Positions 49,879 through 58,478 of a DNA stretch of 64,000 nucleotides are shown piece by piece. A model generated the notes under the pieces. It saw nothing but the letters and a program-made list of their open reading frames with translations, was not told the origin of the DNA and searched no databases. Origin of the DNA: an uncultured bacterium. GTDB lineage: Bacteria > Verrucomicrobiota > Lentisphaeria > Victivallales > Victivallaceae. Where the stretch lies: NCBI GenBank assembly GCA_900551245.1, contig URVC01000002.1, positions 62,001 to 126,000 of the forward strand, given 5' to 3'. The translations under genes were made by a program, and so were the position numbers. Numbering within the stretch: the stretch's first letter is position 1; every line of letters begins with the position of its first letter.

Positions 49879-52293
49879 ATGGGGAAACTCTCGTTTGCCG
49901 TCAAGGGGATGCACTGCGCGGGCTGTGCCGCCTCGGTGGAGCGCGCCGTGCGGAAACTGCCGGGCGCGTCGGATGTCTACGTGAACTTTGCGGCGAACCG
50001 TCTGACGCTCGAAGCGGCGGCGGAACTCTCCGCCGGGCAGGTGGTCGAGGCGGTCCGTTCGGCCGGATTCACCGCGGAGCCGCTCGGCGGCGACCCGGCG
50101 CGGCTCGAATTCGATGTGCGCGGGATGCACTGCGCGGGCTGTGCCGCGTCGCTGGAGAAGACGGTCGCCGCGCTCGACGGCGCGTCGGATGTCTACGTGA
50201 ATTTCGCGGCGAACCGTCTGACGCTCCGGGCGGAACCCGGGCGGCTTTCCCCGGAACGGGTTCTCGAAACCATCCGCGCCGCCGGATTCGAGGGCACCGA
50301 GAGGAGCGATACCGCCGCGCCTGCCGCTTTCGAAGAGGATGTCGCATCGGAGCGCTCCGAGACGCGCCGGTTCATCGTCGCCGCGGTGTTCGCACTGCTG
50401 CTCTGCTACGTGGCGATGCACGAAATGTTTCATCTGCCGTTCTTTCCGCTGGCGCCGGGTTGGCTGGCACTGCTGGAGATCGTGCTGTTGATTCCGGTGG
50501 TTGCGGCGGGGTTCCGCTTTTACACCGGCGGATTCCGTTCGCTGTTCCGGGGGGAGCCGAACATGGACTCCCTGATCGCCTGCGGTACCGCCGCCGCGAC
50601 GGTCTACAGTTTGTGGCTCTGTTTCCGCGGCGAGTTCTACCCGCTCTACTTCGATACGGCGGGGATGATCGTCGCGCTGATCATGCTCGGGAAATTTCTG
50701 GAGGGGCGCGCCCGCCGCCGCGCCTCCGGAGCCATCCGGGAGCTGATGAACCTCGCCCCCGCGACGGCAATCCGGCTCGAGGAGGGGGGCGAGCGGGAGA
50801 TCCCCGCGACCGGAATCCGGGTCGGGGATCGCCTGCGGGTCCGGCCGGGGGACCGGATTCCGGCCGACGGCGTGGTGGAGTCCGGCGAAAGCGACGTCGA
50901 TGAGTCGATGCTGACCGGCGAAGCGATGCCGGTGCTCCGCAAGGCGGGTGACCCGGTGACCGGTGCGTCGATCAACGGCAACGGTTCGTTGATCATCCGC
51001 GCCACCCGAATCGGTGGCGATACGGTGCTGGCCCGGATCATCCGGCTGGTCGAGGAGGCGCAGGGGTCGCGTCCGCCGATTGCCCGGCTGGCCGACCGGA
51101 TTGCCGGGAAGTTCGTCTGGACGGTGATCGCCATCGCGCTCGTGACCTTTGCCGCCTGGTTTGCCGCCGGGGCCGGGTTTGCCGCCGCACTCAGCTTCGC
51201 GCTGGCGGTGATGGTGATCGCCTGCCCCTGCGCGCTCGGTCTGGCGACGCCGATCGCGCTCATCGTCGGCATCGGGCGGGGCGCGAAATCGGGCATCCTG
51301 ATCAAATCCGGCGCCGCCCTCGAAACGGCGGGGAAGACCGGCACCGTGATCTTCGACAAGACCGGCACCCTCACCGTCGGCCGCCCGGAGGTGAAGGAGC
51401 TTTTTCTGTTGCCCGATGCCGGGTTTTCCGCGGAGGAGCTGTTCGCCGTCGCCGCCGGGGCGGAGAGCCGGTCCAACCACCCGCTCGCGCGCGCCATCGT
51501 GCAGGAGGCGGAGAGGCGCGGCGTCGCCCCTGCGGCGGTGGAGAAGTTCACCGCCCGTCCCGGTTTCGGCCTCTCCTGCGAGGCGGACGGGCGGCTCTGG
51601 CTGATCGGCAGTGCCCGGCTGATGCAGGCGGTGGGGATCGATGTTGCGGCGCTCTTCCCGGTGCAGAAGGCGCAGTCGCTGGTCTATTTCGCCTGTGACC
51701 GCCGCCCCGTCGGCGCGGTCGGCATCGGCGACCGGATCAAGCCCGGCGCGGCCGAAGCTCTGCACGAACTGCACGGACTCGGTGTCAAGACGGTGATGCT
51801 CACCGGCGACAACGCCGCCGCAGCGCAGTCGCTCGCCGATTCGCTCAAGCTCGATGAGTTCCACGCCGAACTCCTGCCCGGCGACAAGGCCGGATTCATC
51901 CGCCGGCTTCAGCAGGAGAACGGCGGCACGGTCGTGGCGATGGTCGGCGACGGCATCAACGACGCCCCCGCGCTCGCGCAGGCGGATGTCGGCATCGCCA
52001 TCGGCTCCGGCACCGACGTGGCGATGGAGACCGCCGACGTGGTGCTCATGCACGCGGATCTCGCCGGGGTTCCGGCGGCAATCCGGCTCAGCCGGGCGAC
52101 GATGCGGATCATCCGCGAGAACCTCTTCTGGGCCTTCTTCTACAACGCGGTCGGCCTGCCGCTGGCGGCGGGGCTTTTTTACGCGCTCTTCGACGGCCCC
52201 CGCCTCAACCCGGTCTTCGGCGCGATGGCGATGGCGGCGAGTTCGGTTTCGGTCGTGCTGAACGCGCTCCGGCTGCGCCGCTTCAAGCTCTGA
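49879..52293 (+). CDS. copA: P1B-type copper-transporting ATPase with two N-terminal metal-binding domains
   Basis: The product is 804 residues. Two HMA domains begin with GMHCAGCAAS and are nearly identical; then eight transmembrane helices, with CPCALG in the sixth (about residue 447), DKTGTLT for phosphorylation (Asp near 493), the HP motif SNHPLARA, and GDGINDAPALAQADVGIAIG. It should export Cu+ from the cytoplasm. No copper regulator or chaperone is next to it, though the HMA sequences themselves are strongly conserved. Confidence 0.95.
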   Translation: MGKLSFAVKGMHCAGCAASVERAVRKLPGASDVYVNFAANRLTLEAAAELSAGQVVEAVRSAGFTAEPLGGDPARLEFDVRGMHCAGCAASLEKTVAALDGASDVYVNFAANRLTLRAEPGRLSPERVLETIRAAGFEGTERSDTAAPAAFEEDVASERSETRRFIVAAVFALLLCYVAMHEMFHLPFFPLAPGWLALLEIVLLIPVVAAGFRFYTGGFRSLFRGEPNMDSLIACGTAAATVYSLWLCFRGEFYPLYFDTAGMIVALIMLGKFLEGRARRRASGAIRELMNLAPATAIRLEEGGEREIPATGIRVGDRLRVRPGDRIPADGVVESGESDVDESMLTGEAMPVLRKAGDPVTGASINGNGSLIIRATRIGGDTVLARIIRLVEEAQGSRPPIARLADRIAGKFVWTVIAIALVTFAAWFAAGAGFAAALSFALAVMVIACPCALGLATPIALIVGIGRGAKSGILIKSGAALETAGKTGTVIFDKTGTLTVGRPEVKELFLLPDAGFSAEELFAVAAGAESRSNHPLARAIVQEAERRGVAPAAVEKFTARPGFGLSCEADGRLWLIGSARLMQAVGIDVAALFPVQKAQSLVYFACDRRPVGAVGIGDRIKPGAAEALHELHGLGVKTVMLTGDNAAAAQSLADSLKLDEFHAELLPGDKAGFIRRLQQENGGTVVAMVGDGINDAPALAQADVGIAIGSGTDVAMETADVVLMHADLAGVPAAIRLSRATMRIIRENLFWAFFYNAVGLPLAAGLFYALFDGPRLNPVFGAMAMAASSVSVVLNALRLRRFKL
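49906..50010 (+). repeat. First copy of the HMA-domain repeat in copA
   Basis: A 105-base unit encoding GMHCAGC...NRLTL recurs 216 bases later (50122-50226) with most bases identical, including an unbroken run of 23 bases. The spacing equals 72 codons, one HMA domain, so it is an intragenic duplication that has been kept or homogenised. Confidence 0.85.
50122..50226 (+). repeat. Second copy of the HMA-domain repeat in copA
   Basis: Partner of the unit at 49906-50010. It differs mainly in the helix between the metal site and the second strand (ERAVRKLP versus EKTVAALD), while the metal-site and strand-encoding parts are almost the same. Confidence 0.85.
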
Positions 52294-54880
52294 CCGCGGT
52301 CCCGGTGAAGGTCAACCGGTCGCCTGCCCGGAGCCGGACCGGTTCCGCCGGAATCCATTCGCCGTCCTTCCATTCTCCGGCGAGCGCCGCTCCGTTCCGG
52401 GCGGCGGATTCCGCCTGGAGCTGGAAGGCGGAGAACTCCGCTTCGCCGTGCAGAATGTGGAGCGTCTGCTCCTGCCCGGAGCGTTCAAACGTCCCCCAGA
52501 CCGTGCCGAGCGACCAGAAACAGCGGAAGTCGCCGGAGAGGATCGGCCGGAATCCGATCATCCCGCGCACCATGTCGTAACAGAAGCCGCTGTACGCCTG
52601 AAGCATCGCGTAGGAGGCCATGCTGCGGGCGTAGTTGCTGCCGCATTCGATCTCGTTCCAGGGATTGCGGCGCCGTCCGTCGTAGCGGCGGCGGATCGCC
52701 CGGGCCAGCTCCTCGCCCTTCTCCGGTTCGCCGGTCATGACCAGATGGGCGGCGACGGCCCATTCGAAGCCGGTCATTGTCTCGGAGTTGTAGGGCAGCG
52801 GAATCACCGGCTTCTCCCGTCCCTCCGGCCAGACGCAGATGATGCAGCCGCCCTCGTCGTCGACCGAGAAGGTGCGCCAGGTGTTGGCGAACTCCCGCAA
52901 CGAGGGGCGGAAGTTGTAACGGTAGATCGACCGGAGCGTGGAGTGAATCCGTTCCGGTGCGAGAATTTCGCCGATGCCGTAGAGCGAAGCGTACCACTGG
53001 CCGAGGTGGGCGTCGATTTCGCACCCTTCGGCGGCCTGGTATTTGATTTCGCAATGCTCGGCGTCCCAGTAGGGGTTGTGTTCCGCCGTTTCGTCCCCCT
53101 GCAGGAAGGGGAGAATCTGCGCGGGATCGTGGATGTCCACCGCCTGCTGGTAGTACTCCCCGTTGAAGAGGTGCTCTTCGCACCAGCGTTTCCCTTTTTC
53201 GAAGAGTTCCGCGCAGAACGTACCGAACGCGGGGTCGCCGCAGTACGGAGCCATTTCCGCCGTCGCCTTGAGCGCGCCGAGGTAGTGGCCGGTGAGCCAG
53301 CCGGAGGGGCCGAACTGCTCCACGTCGAGCGTGTGGTGCTGTCGGCCGGTGATGACGCCGCTCTGTTCCGGATCCCAGTGGTCGGGGTTCTTCGGACTCC
53401 AGGCGTATTCGATCGCCTGCCGGACCGCGAACCAGATCGAATTGAGCCACTTCGTATCGCCGGAGATCTTCCACTCGCGGTAGATTTTCATCACTTCGCC
53501 GTAGGAGCCGTCGACGCAGGGGCGCATCCATCGGGCGCGGGCCCGGATGCCCAGCGGCAGCCGGAGCCGGAACTGCCAGCCGCCGTTCTCGTCGAAGCCG
53601 TATTTCGCCTGCGATTCCCGGATCGACCGTTCGAGATCGGGGAAGAGCAGCGGCAGTGCCTGCGCATAGTTCCAGACATGCTGGCAGGTGCCGGGGCAGG
53701 AGCCGCGCTCCGGACCGACCCCCTCCCACCCCCACAAGGTGCCGTCCTCCACCCGCAGACAGGTCGGCGAGATCAGGACGGAGAGGTTCGCCGCCGCCCC
53801 TTCGAGCGACGCTGCGGGAATCGTGCTCTCATGCAGAGCCCGGCGGAAGAGGAACACCTTCTCGCGACTCTCCTGCCAGATGGGGAAGAAGCGCTGTGCC
53901 GCGTCCGCCGCGCCGGAGCAGAGACGCGTGTAGTAGTTTTTCCAGCGGTTCTCCTTCAATCCGGAACGGCGCAGCTCCTCCTCCACGTTGGAATCCCAGG
54001 TGTTGCGCCGGTTCGGAACGTACCAGCTGATCAGGAAGCGGACGGTTTTCCGCTCTCCCGGCGCCAGCGTGAAATGGGCTCCGAGCATGCCGCAGTCGCG
54101 CCGGGATGGGCTGGTCCGGCCGGAGTAACTGCGGTTGCGGAACGCACCCGGCGTGTTGAGGTCGTTCCAGTAGACCTCGAGGAAGTCACGCCAGCGCCCC
54201 CGGTACCAGTACTCCTGAAACGAGACCTCCTCCGCGTCGGTGGAGAGGGCGAGTTCGCCGCAGTCGAAGGAGTCCGGGGCGAGGTTGTTGTTGAGCCGGA
54301 GCTGGGTCAGGCCGTTTGATCGCGTGACCCGGTTGTCCGCCTCCGGGTTCTCCCACGGGTTGGCGAGTGCGCCGACGCAGCTGTAACGGTACGTGGCTTC
54401 AGAACTGTTTTCAAGCGTGATCTCGTAGAGCGCGACCGGGAGCGACGCGAGGTCGGATTCCCCGGGGACGAACGGACTCCACGCCGTGAGGCGCACCCGG
54501 CCGGGGAAACCGGGATCGGCGAAAGTGAGTTCCGCCGCCGGAAATTCGCCGTCGAACTCCACGTCGCGGAAGTGGGGGAGTCCGCAGAGCGTCTCCTCGC
54601 CGGGGCCCCAGCCGAAACCGTAATACATCGCGTCGTTCCCTCTCCGTTCGCCGGAGAGGTCGGAAAGCAGGTCGCCGTGGAGGATGCGGGCCGCTTCGAC
54701 CCGGCCGTTCCGTTCGGCGCGGACGGCGAAATGGGAACAGCCGTTGCCGAGACCTTTCCCGGCGTGGTTGAAGATCTCCCAGTCGATGAGCCGGCCGTTG
54801 CCGGCCAGCCCGATGCATCCGGCGCCGATTCCGCCGACGGGGAACGAGACCTCGCGCAGAGCTTCACCTCGCAGTTTCAT
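52283..54880 (-). CDS. GH116-type glycoside hydrolase (GBA2-like beta-glucosidase fold)
   Basis: The product is 865 residues and lacks a signal peptide. An N-terminal beta-sandwich (FPVGGIGAGCIGLAGNGRL, a strong GH116 signature) is followed by an alpha/alpha6 toroid with GSCPGTCQHVWNYAQALPLLFP, and HHTLDVEQFGPSG at about residue 520, containing the nucleophile Glu equivalent. It hydrolyses beta-glucosides or xylosides of unknown structure. It is divergent from an AraC regulator, which probably controls it, and its 3' end overlaps copA by 11 bases in convergent orientation. Confidence 0.88.
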   Translation of the reverse strand: MKLRGEALREVSFPVGGIGAGCIGLAGNGRLIDWEIFNHAGKGLGNGCSHFAVRAERNGRVEAARILHGDLLSDLSGERRGNDAMYYGFGWGPGEETLCGLPHFRDVEFDGEFPAAELTFADPGFPGRVRLTAWSPFVPGESDLASLPVALYEITLENSSEATYRYSCVGALANPWENPEADNRVTRSNGLTQLRLNNNLAPDSFDCGELALSTDAEEVSFQEYWYRGRWRDFLEVYWNDLNTPGAFRNRSYSGRTSPSRRDCGMLGAHFTLAPGERKTVRFLISWYVPNRRNTWDSNVEEELRRSGLKENRWKNYYTRLCSGAADAAQRFFPIWQESREKVFLFRRALHESTIPAASLEGAAANLSVLISPTCLRVEDGTLWGWEGVGPERGSCPGTCQHVWNYAQALPLLFPDLERSIRESQAKYGFDENGGWQFRLRLPLGIRARARWMRPCVDGSYGEVMKIYREWKISGDTKWLNSIWFAVRQAIEYAWSPKNPDHWDPEQSGVITGRQHHTLDVEQFGPSGWLTGHYLGALKATAEMAPYCGDPAFGTFCAELFEKGKRWCEEHLFNGEYYQQAVDIHDPAQILPFLQGDETAEHNPYWDAEHCEIKYQAAEGCEIDAHLGQWYASLYGIGEILAPERIHSTLRSIYRYNFRPSLREFANTWRTFSVDDEGGCIICVWPEGREKPVIPLPYNSETMTGFEWAVAAHLVMTGEPEKGEELARAIRRRYDGRRRNPWNEIECGSNYARSMASYAMLQAYSGFCYDMVRGMIGFRPILSGDFRCFWSLGTVWGTFERSGQEQTLHILHGEAEFSAFQLQAESAARNGAALAGEWKDGEWIPAEPVRLRAGDRLTFTGTAVRA

Positions 54881-54901
54881 GGTAAAAAAATCCTTTCTTG
54901 G

Positions 54902-54930
54902 TTGAAATCTTCCGTCACGGATAGTATTAT
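54902..54930 (+). promoter_or_regulatory. Predicted promoter for the AraC-type regulator
   Basis: TTGAAA, a 17-base spacer, then TATTAT. On the other strand TATAAT overlaps the same region (54926-54931) and could serve the GH116 gene, so the two divergent promoters share their core and can be controlled together. Confidence 0.55.
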
Positions 54931-54984
54931 ACCCGGAAATGGCCGAAAAAGGAATGGGAAAACAGGCCGGAAAGATATGATTTT

Positions 54985-55824
54985 ATGCCGTTGACCGAAG
55001 AACCGCAGTGGCGCGCCATGCACAATATGGTCCGTCTGGAACTGCACCAGCTCGCCTTCGCCGATTTCGCCTGGCAGGGGCGGAACACCCACTTTTTCAA
55101 CCGGCTCTTTCTGGTGCTGGCGGGAGAGGGGGAGGTGCGGAACCACACCGGCGGCGAACGGCTCGCATTGCGTCCCGGATTCGGCGTATTCCTGCCCGAG
55201 GGGCTGGATCTCGGGTTTGAGTTCCGGCCGGGATTGCGGTTTCTGAGCTGTCACTTCAATCTTTCGGTACTGCCGGGCGTGGATCTCTTCGGGCAGGAGC
55301 GGCATTGCCGGGAGTTTCCGGTCGACCCCGGGGCGCTGGAGCGGATCATCGGGAACATCACTTCGCCGCCGGAGTGGCGGGCCTTCGGCGAGACCGAAGC
55401 GTTTCTCTGGAGCGTGATCGGGCGTCTGCCGCTGCCCGGGAGTTCCCGTCTCGCGGAACTGGCGAGTCTTGCCGGGCGTTACGGGGGGCTGCTTCGATTC
55501 ATCCGGGAGCATCTTTCGGCCCGGCTGACGGTGGACCGGCTCGCCGAGGAGGCGGGGCTTTCCCGGGGCAGGTTGTCGCGCAATTTTTCGCGTGACTTCG
55601 CGATGCCGCTCAAATCGTTTCTGCAGAAGGAGCTGGCGGCGCAGGCGGCCCGCTATCTGCTCGGCTCTTCGCTCTCGGTGCGGGAGATTGCCGGACGGCT
55701 CGAATTCAGCAGCGAGTACTACTTTTCGAACTTCTTCCGCCGCTGCACCGGCACGACACCCACCGCCTTCCGCCGGTCGAACCCCGGCCCCGTCTTCTGT
55801 CGGAAAGAGGAACCCGGCAGATAA
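54985..55824 (+). CDS. AraC-family transcriptional regulator
   Basis: The product is 279 residues. The N-terminal cupin-like sensing domain (LALRPGFGVFLPEGLDLGF) is followed by the C-terminal double HTH (about residues 175-265) ending in EYYFSNFFRRCTGTTPTAFRR, the AraC signature. The gene is divergent from the GH116 gene and probably regulates it. The last codons of the HTH (55744-55792) are duplicated exactly at 62277-62325 in another gene. The start has GGAAAG upstream at about 10 bases. Confidence 0.9.
   Translation: MPLTEEPQWRAMHNMVRLELHQLAFADFAWQGRNTHFFNRLFLVLAGEGEVRNHTGGERLALRPGFGVFLPEGLDLGFEFRPGLRFLSCHFNLSVLPGVDLFGQERHCREFPVDPGALERIIGNITSPPEWRAFGETEAFLWSVIGRLPLPGSSRLAELASLAGRYGGLLRFIREHLSARLTVDRLAEEAGLSRGRLSRNFSRDFAMPLKSFLQKELAAQAARYLLGSSLSVREIAGRLEFSSEYYFSNFFRRCTGTTPTAFRRSNPGPVFCRKEEPGR
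55744..55792 (+). repeat. 49-bp perfect direct repeat, copy 1 (native AraC 3' end)
   Basis: These 49 bases encode CTGTTPTAFRRSNPGP, the expected end of an AraC HTH, so this is the original locus. The same bases occur once more at 62277-62325 in the same orientation. The two copies flank a lower-GC glycan-utilisation segment. Confidence 0.95.
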
Positions 55825-55840
55825 CGATAATCGAACAAAT

Positions 55841-55865
55841 CCATGTTTTTCAAAATAAATCATGG
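55841..55865. promoter_or_regulatory. Imperfect palindrome upstream of the GntR/LacI-hybrid regulator gene
   Basis: CCATG and CATGG arms flank an AT-rich core in a 25-base palindrome, ending 8 bases before the -35 box at 55874. A site for self-regulation by the encoded repressor is plausible but not shown. Confidence 0.35.
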
Positions 55866-55873
55866 TTTGGCTC

Positions 55874-55901
55874 TTGACTTTTTTTTATTTTATTGTATAA
55901 T
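55874..55901 (+). promoter_or_regulatory. Strong predicted promoter of the glycan-utilisation segment
   Basis: TTGACT, a 16-base AT-rich spacer, and a perfect TATAAT, about 55 bases before the regulator ATG at 55957. It is the best sigma-70 match in the window. Confidence 0.7.
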
Positions 55902-55956
55902 TAAAAGCAAGAGGCCCGATTGGTGGCCCGATATTGATGCGGGGGTATGGAAAATC

Positions 55957-56985
55957 ATGCTTTCAGCGACCGGGAACAAGCGAGACAGCGCACGGATGCG
56001 TGTCCGGCGTTATGTGATGGATCTGATCTATCAATGTGCGGGGGAATCGGTACGCCTCCCTTCCAACAGGGAATTGGCGCAGGAGCTTGGAATTGCCCGC
56101 AGCACCACCCAGCTTGAATTGAAACTGCTGTTGAAGGAAGGATTCCTGGTCAGCCGCCGCGGAATCGGTACCTTTACCGTTCCGACGGCAAGACGGGAGA
56201 AATATCAGGCTCCCCTGATCGGAATTCTCGACGGCGACGGCAAGATTATTTACGAACCGTACTACCGCTTGACTCTGGGGGCGCATGTTGCGATGGAGGC
56301 GGCTAAAATGCCGGCAGTGATCCAGCAGATCCACCTCTTCTCCGAATGTGAAAATGATCTCGTTGAAGAACTGCGAAGCATCTGTTGCGATGTGCTGGTT
56401 TGCATCGCTCCTTTTGAAAAACAGCTCCCTCTTCTCCGAAAAATTCAGCAATACCGGCCGGTCATCACGGTGGATGTCGCCTTCCCCGGCCTGACGGGAA
56501 TTGAGCTGGACCGGTATCGCAAAGGACGTGTTCTCGGGGAGGCACTTCTGGCGGAAGGACGCAGGAAGGTGCTGTTTATTCAGACCAGGCGTTACCATGA
56601 TACGACCTTTCGCGGCTGCCGGGATATCTTTGCGGAATCGGGAATTCACATTCCCGACAATCATTTTTTTCTGAATGATCTCGAAGGATTCGAACAACTT
56701 CTTGAAACCGGATTCCGTCCGCAGGCAATTGCGCCGGCCCTGGAATACTTCGCGCCGATCATCAATCTCATGCGCAAATACGGGATTGACCTTCAGGAAG
56801 AGTGCCGGATCGCCACCTTCATGTTCAAGCCGGATAATGCACCGGGACCAGTTATGCTGTTTACGTTCCCGTTTGAGGAATTCGGGAAACAGGTTGTGAC
56901 GCAGATCCGGAAACGTCTCGCCGATCCGTCGCTCCCTCCTGAACACATCATGTTCGATTATGATTATAAAATGAGCATTGTCTGA
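55957..56985 (+). CDS. GntR-type winged helix with LacI-like sugar-binding domain, transcriptional regulator
   Basis: The product is 342 residues from the ATG at 55957. An N-terminal winged helix (LPSNRELAQELGIARSTTQLEL) is joined to a periplasmic-binding-like effector domain (IGILDGDGKIIYEPYYRLTL, then VLFIQTRRY). This hybrid (GntR HTH plus LacI-type sensor) is known as the AraR-like arrangement. It is first in a run with a GH28, a prepilin-like and a GH74-like gene, so it likely senses a glycan fragment. A longer upstream frame lacks an RBS and overlaps the promoter. Confidence 0.85.
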   Translation: MLSATGNKRDSARMRVRRYVMDLIYQCAGESVRLPSNRELAQELGIARSTTQLELKLLLKEGFLVSRRGIGTFTVPTARREKYQAPLIGILDGDGKIIYEPYYRLTLGAHVAMEAAKMPAVIQQIHLFSECENDLVEELRSICCDVLVCIAPFEKQLPLLRKIQQYRPVITVDVAFPGLTGIELDRYRKGRVLGEALLAEGRRKVLFIQTRRYHDTTFRGCRDIFAESGIHIPDNHFFLNDLEGFEQLLETGFRPQAIAPALEYFAPIINLMRKYGIDLQEECRIATFMFKPDNAPGPVMLFTFPFEEFGKQVVTQIRKRLADPSLPPEHIMFDYDYKMSIV

Positions 56986-57067
56986 CGTGGGAAATGCCCT
57001 TTGCCCGGGCAACGGATTGACGGAAAATGTTGTGCTGCATGTGACGGGAACGAAAGGAGGATCGACT

Positions 57068-58357
57068 ATGGTAAATGTCAAGGACTTCGGAGCTGTCGGT
57101 GATGGTTCGGCAAATGATACGGCCGCGATTCAGCGGGCGATCGACAGCGGCGGAATCGTGAGGATCCCCCGGGGAGTCTATGTGACCGGAACCCTCTACC
57201 TGAAAAGCAACGGCGGACTGCATCTGGAAGCGGGAGCGGTTTTGCGGGCGAGTCATTCCCGGGCCGATTACAACGCGGACGATTTCTGTCCTCAAAATGC
57301 GGTGTTTTCAGCGGAGTCCGTAACCGGCGCGCATCTGATTGTTGCTGTGGAGCAGGAAAACATCTCCCTTTCCGGCGAAGGCTGCATCGACGGCGATGCG
57401 CTTTACTGGATGACGGAAAAGTGGGGATGGCATCTGAAAAGCAATCCCGAACGCCCGGGGCAGATGATTTTTTTTGCCGAGTGTCGGGGGGTCCAGATCC
57501 GCGATCTCTCCCTGAAAAATGCTTCCTACTGGCATCTGTTTCTTCATGGCTGCGAAGAGGTGATCGTTTCGGGCGTGCGGATCAGCGGGCATCCGCTGGT
57601 AATCAACAACGACGGAATTGATATCGACTGCTGCCGCAACGTCGTCGTTTCCGGCTGTCTCATCGATACTGCCGATGACGCGCTCACTCTGCGCGCCGGA
57701 GCCGCGCGGCTCCGGCGGCCGAAGGCGTGTGAAAACATTGTGATCGGCAACTGCATTCTCCGTTCCGGATTCGCCAACGCCATCCGGGTCGGAGTTGGTT
57801 CCGGCGAGATCCGAAATGCCTGTTTCAGCAATATCATGATCCGGGAGGGGACACGGACCGGTATCTGCTTTGTTTCCATGTACAATCCGAAAAAAAGCGG
57901 GGTCCGCTGTATTTCCGATCTGCAGTTCGACAACATTCGGACGGATGCGTACCGTCCCTTCAACATCAAGCTCCTGAATTCGGAGGAAATGCCTCCGCCG
58001 GCAGGGGTGATTACACAGCGAAACATCGCCTTTTCCAATATCTTTGGAACTGCCTCCGCCACCTCGTATCTCATCGGATGCGAAAACGGAATTCTTGAGA
58101 ATATCCGGTTCAAGAATGTGGAATTCCGGTACAGCGGTCCCGGCGAGGCTCCCCATGTCGATGCAAACGGCAAGTGGGGCCGTTCTTCAAAAGACTGTGC
58201 CTTTTTCGTCAAACATGCACAGCATGTCACATTTGATGATGTCCGTATCCGCTGGGAAGGCGATGATTCCGGCTGGAAGCACGAACTGGAGTACGTCGAT
58301 TCAAAAAATGTCTCTGTCCGGAACTGTGTATTTGAAAAAGGGATTTGTGAAAGCTGA
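57068..58357 (+). CDS. GH28-like glycoside hydrolase (right-handed beta-helix, polygalacturonase family)
   Basis: The product is 429 residues with no signal peptide. VNVKDFGAVGDGSANDTAAIQRAI is the classic GH28 start; the catalytic Asp motifs NNDGIDID and DTADDALTL are in place. The position usually held by GHG reads GFANAIRVGVGSG, so the conserved His is missing, as in some divergent members. The ATG at 57068 follows AAAGGAGG. A pectin- or rhamnogalacturonan-type substrate is inferred from the family. Cytoplasmic localisation suggests it acts on imported oligosaccharides. Confidence 0.82.
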   Translation: MVNVKDFGAVGDGSANDTAAIQRAIDSGGIVRIPRGVYVTGTLYLKSNGGLHLEAGAVLRASHSRADYNADDFCPQNAVFSAESVTGAHLIVAVEQENISLSGEGCIDGDALYWMTEKWGWHLKSNPERPGQMIFFAECRGVQIRDLSLKNASYWHLFLHGCEEVIVSGVRISGHPLVINNDGIDIDCCRNVVVSGCLIDTADDALTLRAGAARLRRPKACENIVIGNCILRSGFANAIRVGVGSGEIRNACFSNIMIREGTRTGICFVSMYNPKKSGVRCISDLQFDNIRTDAYRPFNIKLLNSEEMPPPAGVITQRNIAFSNIFGTASATSYLIGCENGILENIRFKNVEFRYSGPGEAPHVDANGKWGRSSKDCAFFVKHAQHVTFDDVRIRWEGDDSGWKHELEYVDSKNVSVRNCVFEKGICES

Positions 58358-58478
58358 TCGCCTGTTTACATTTGATGGTACGACAAGAGGAATGAGCGAA
58401 GAAGAGGAAATCGATGTCAGCCTGGTTCATAAATTTTCCGGTGGCGGATATAAAACAGAAAATGGAAGGAGATGAATC

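Noticed and set aside
49405..52053. A minus-strand frame antisense to the thioesterase and copA genes
   Set aside because: The plus strand holds unmistakable HMA, CPC and DKTGT motifs.
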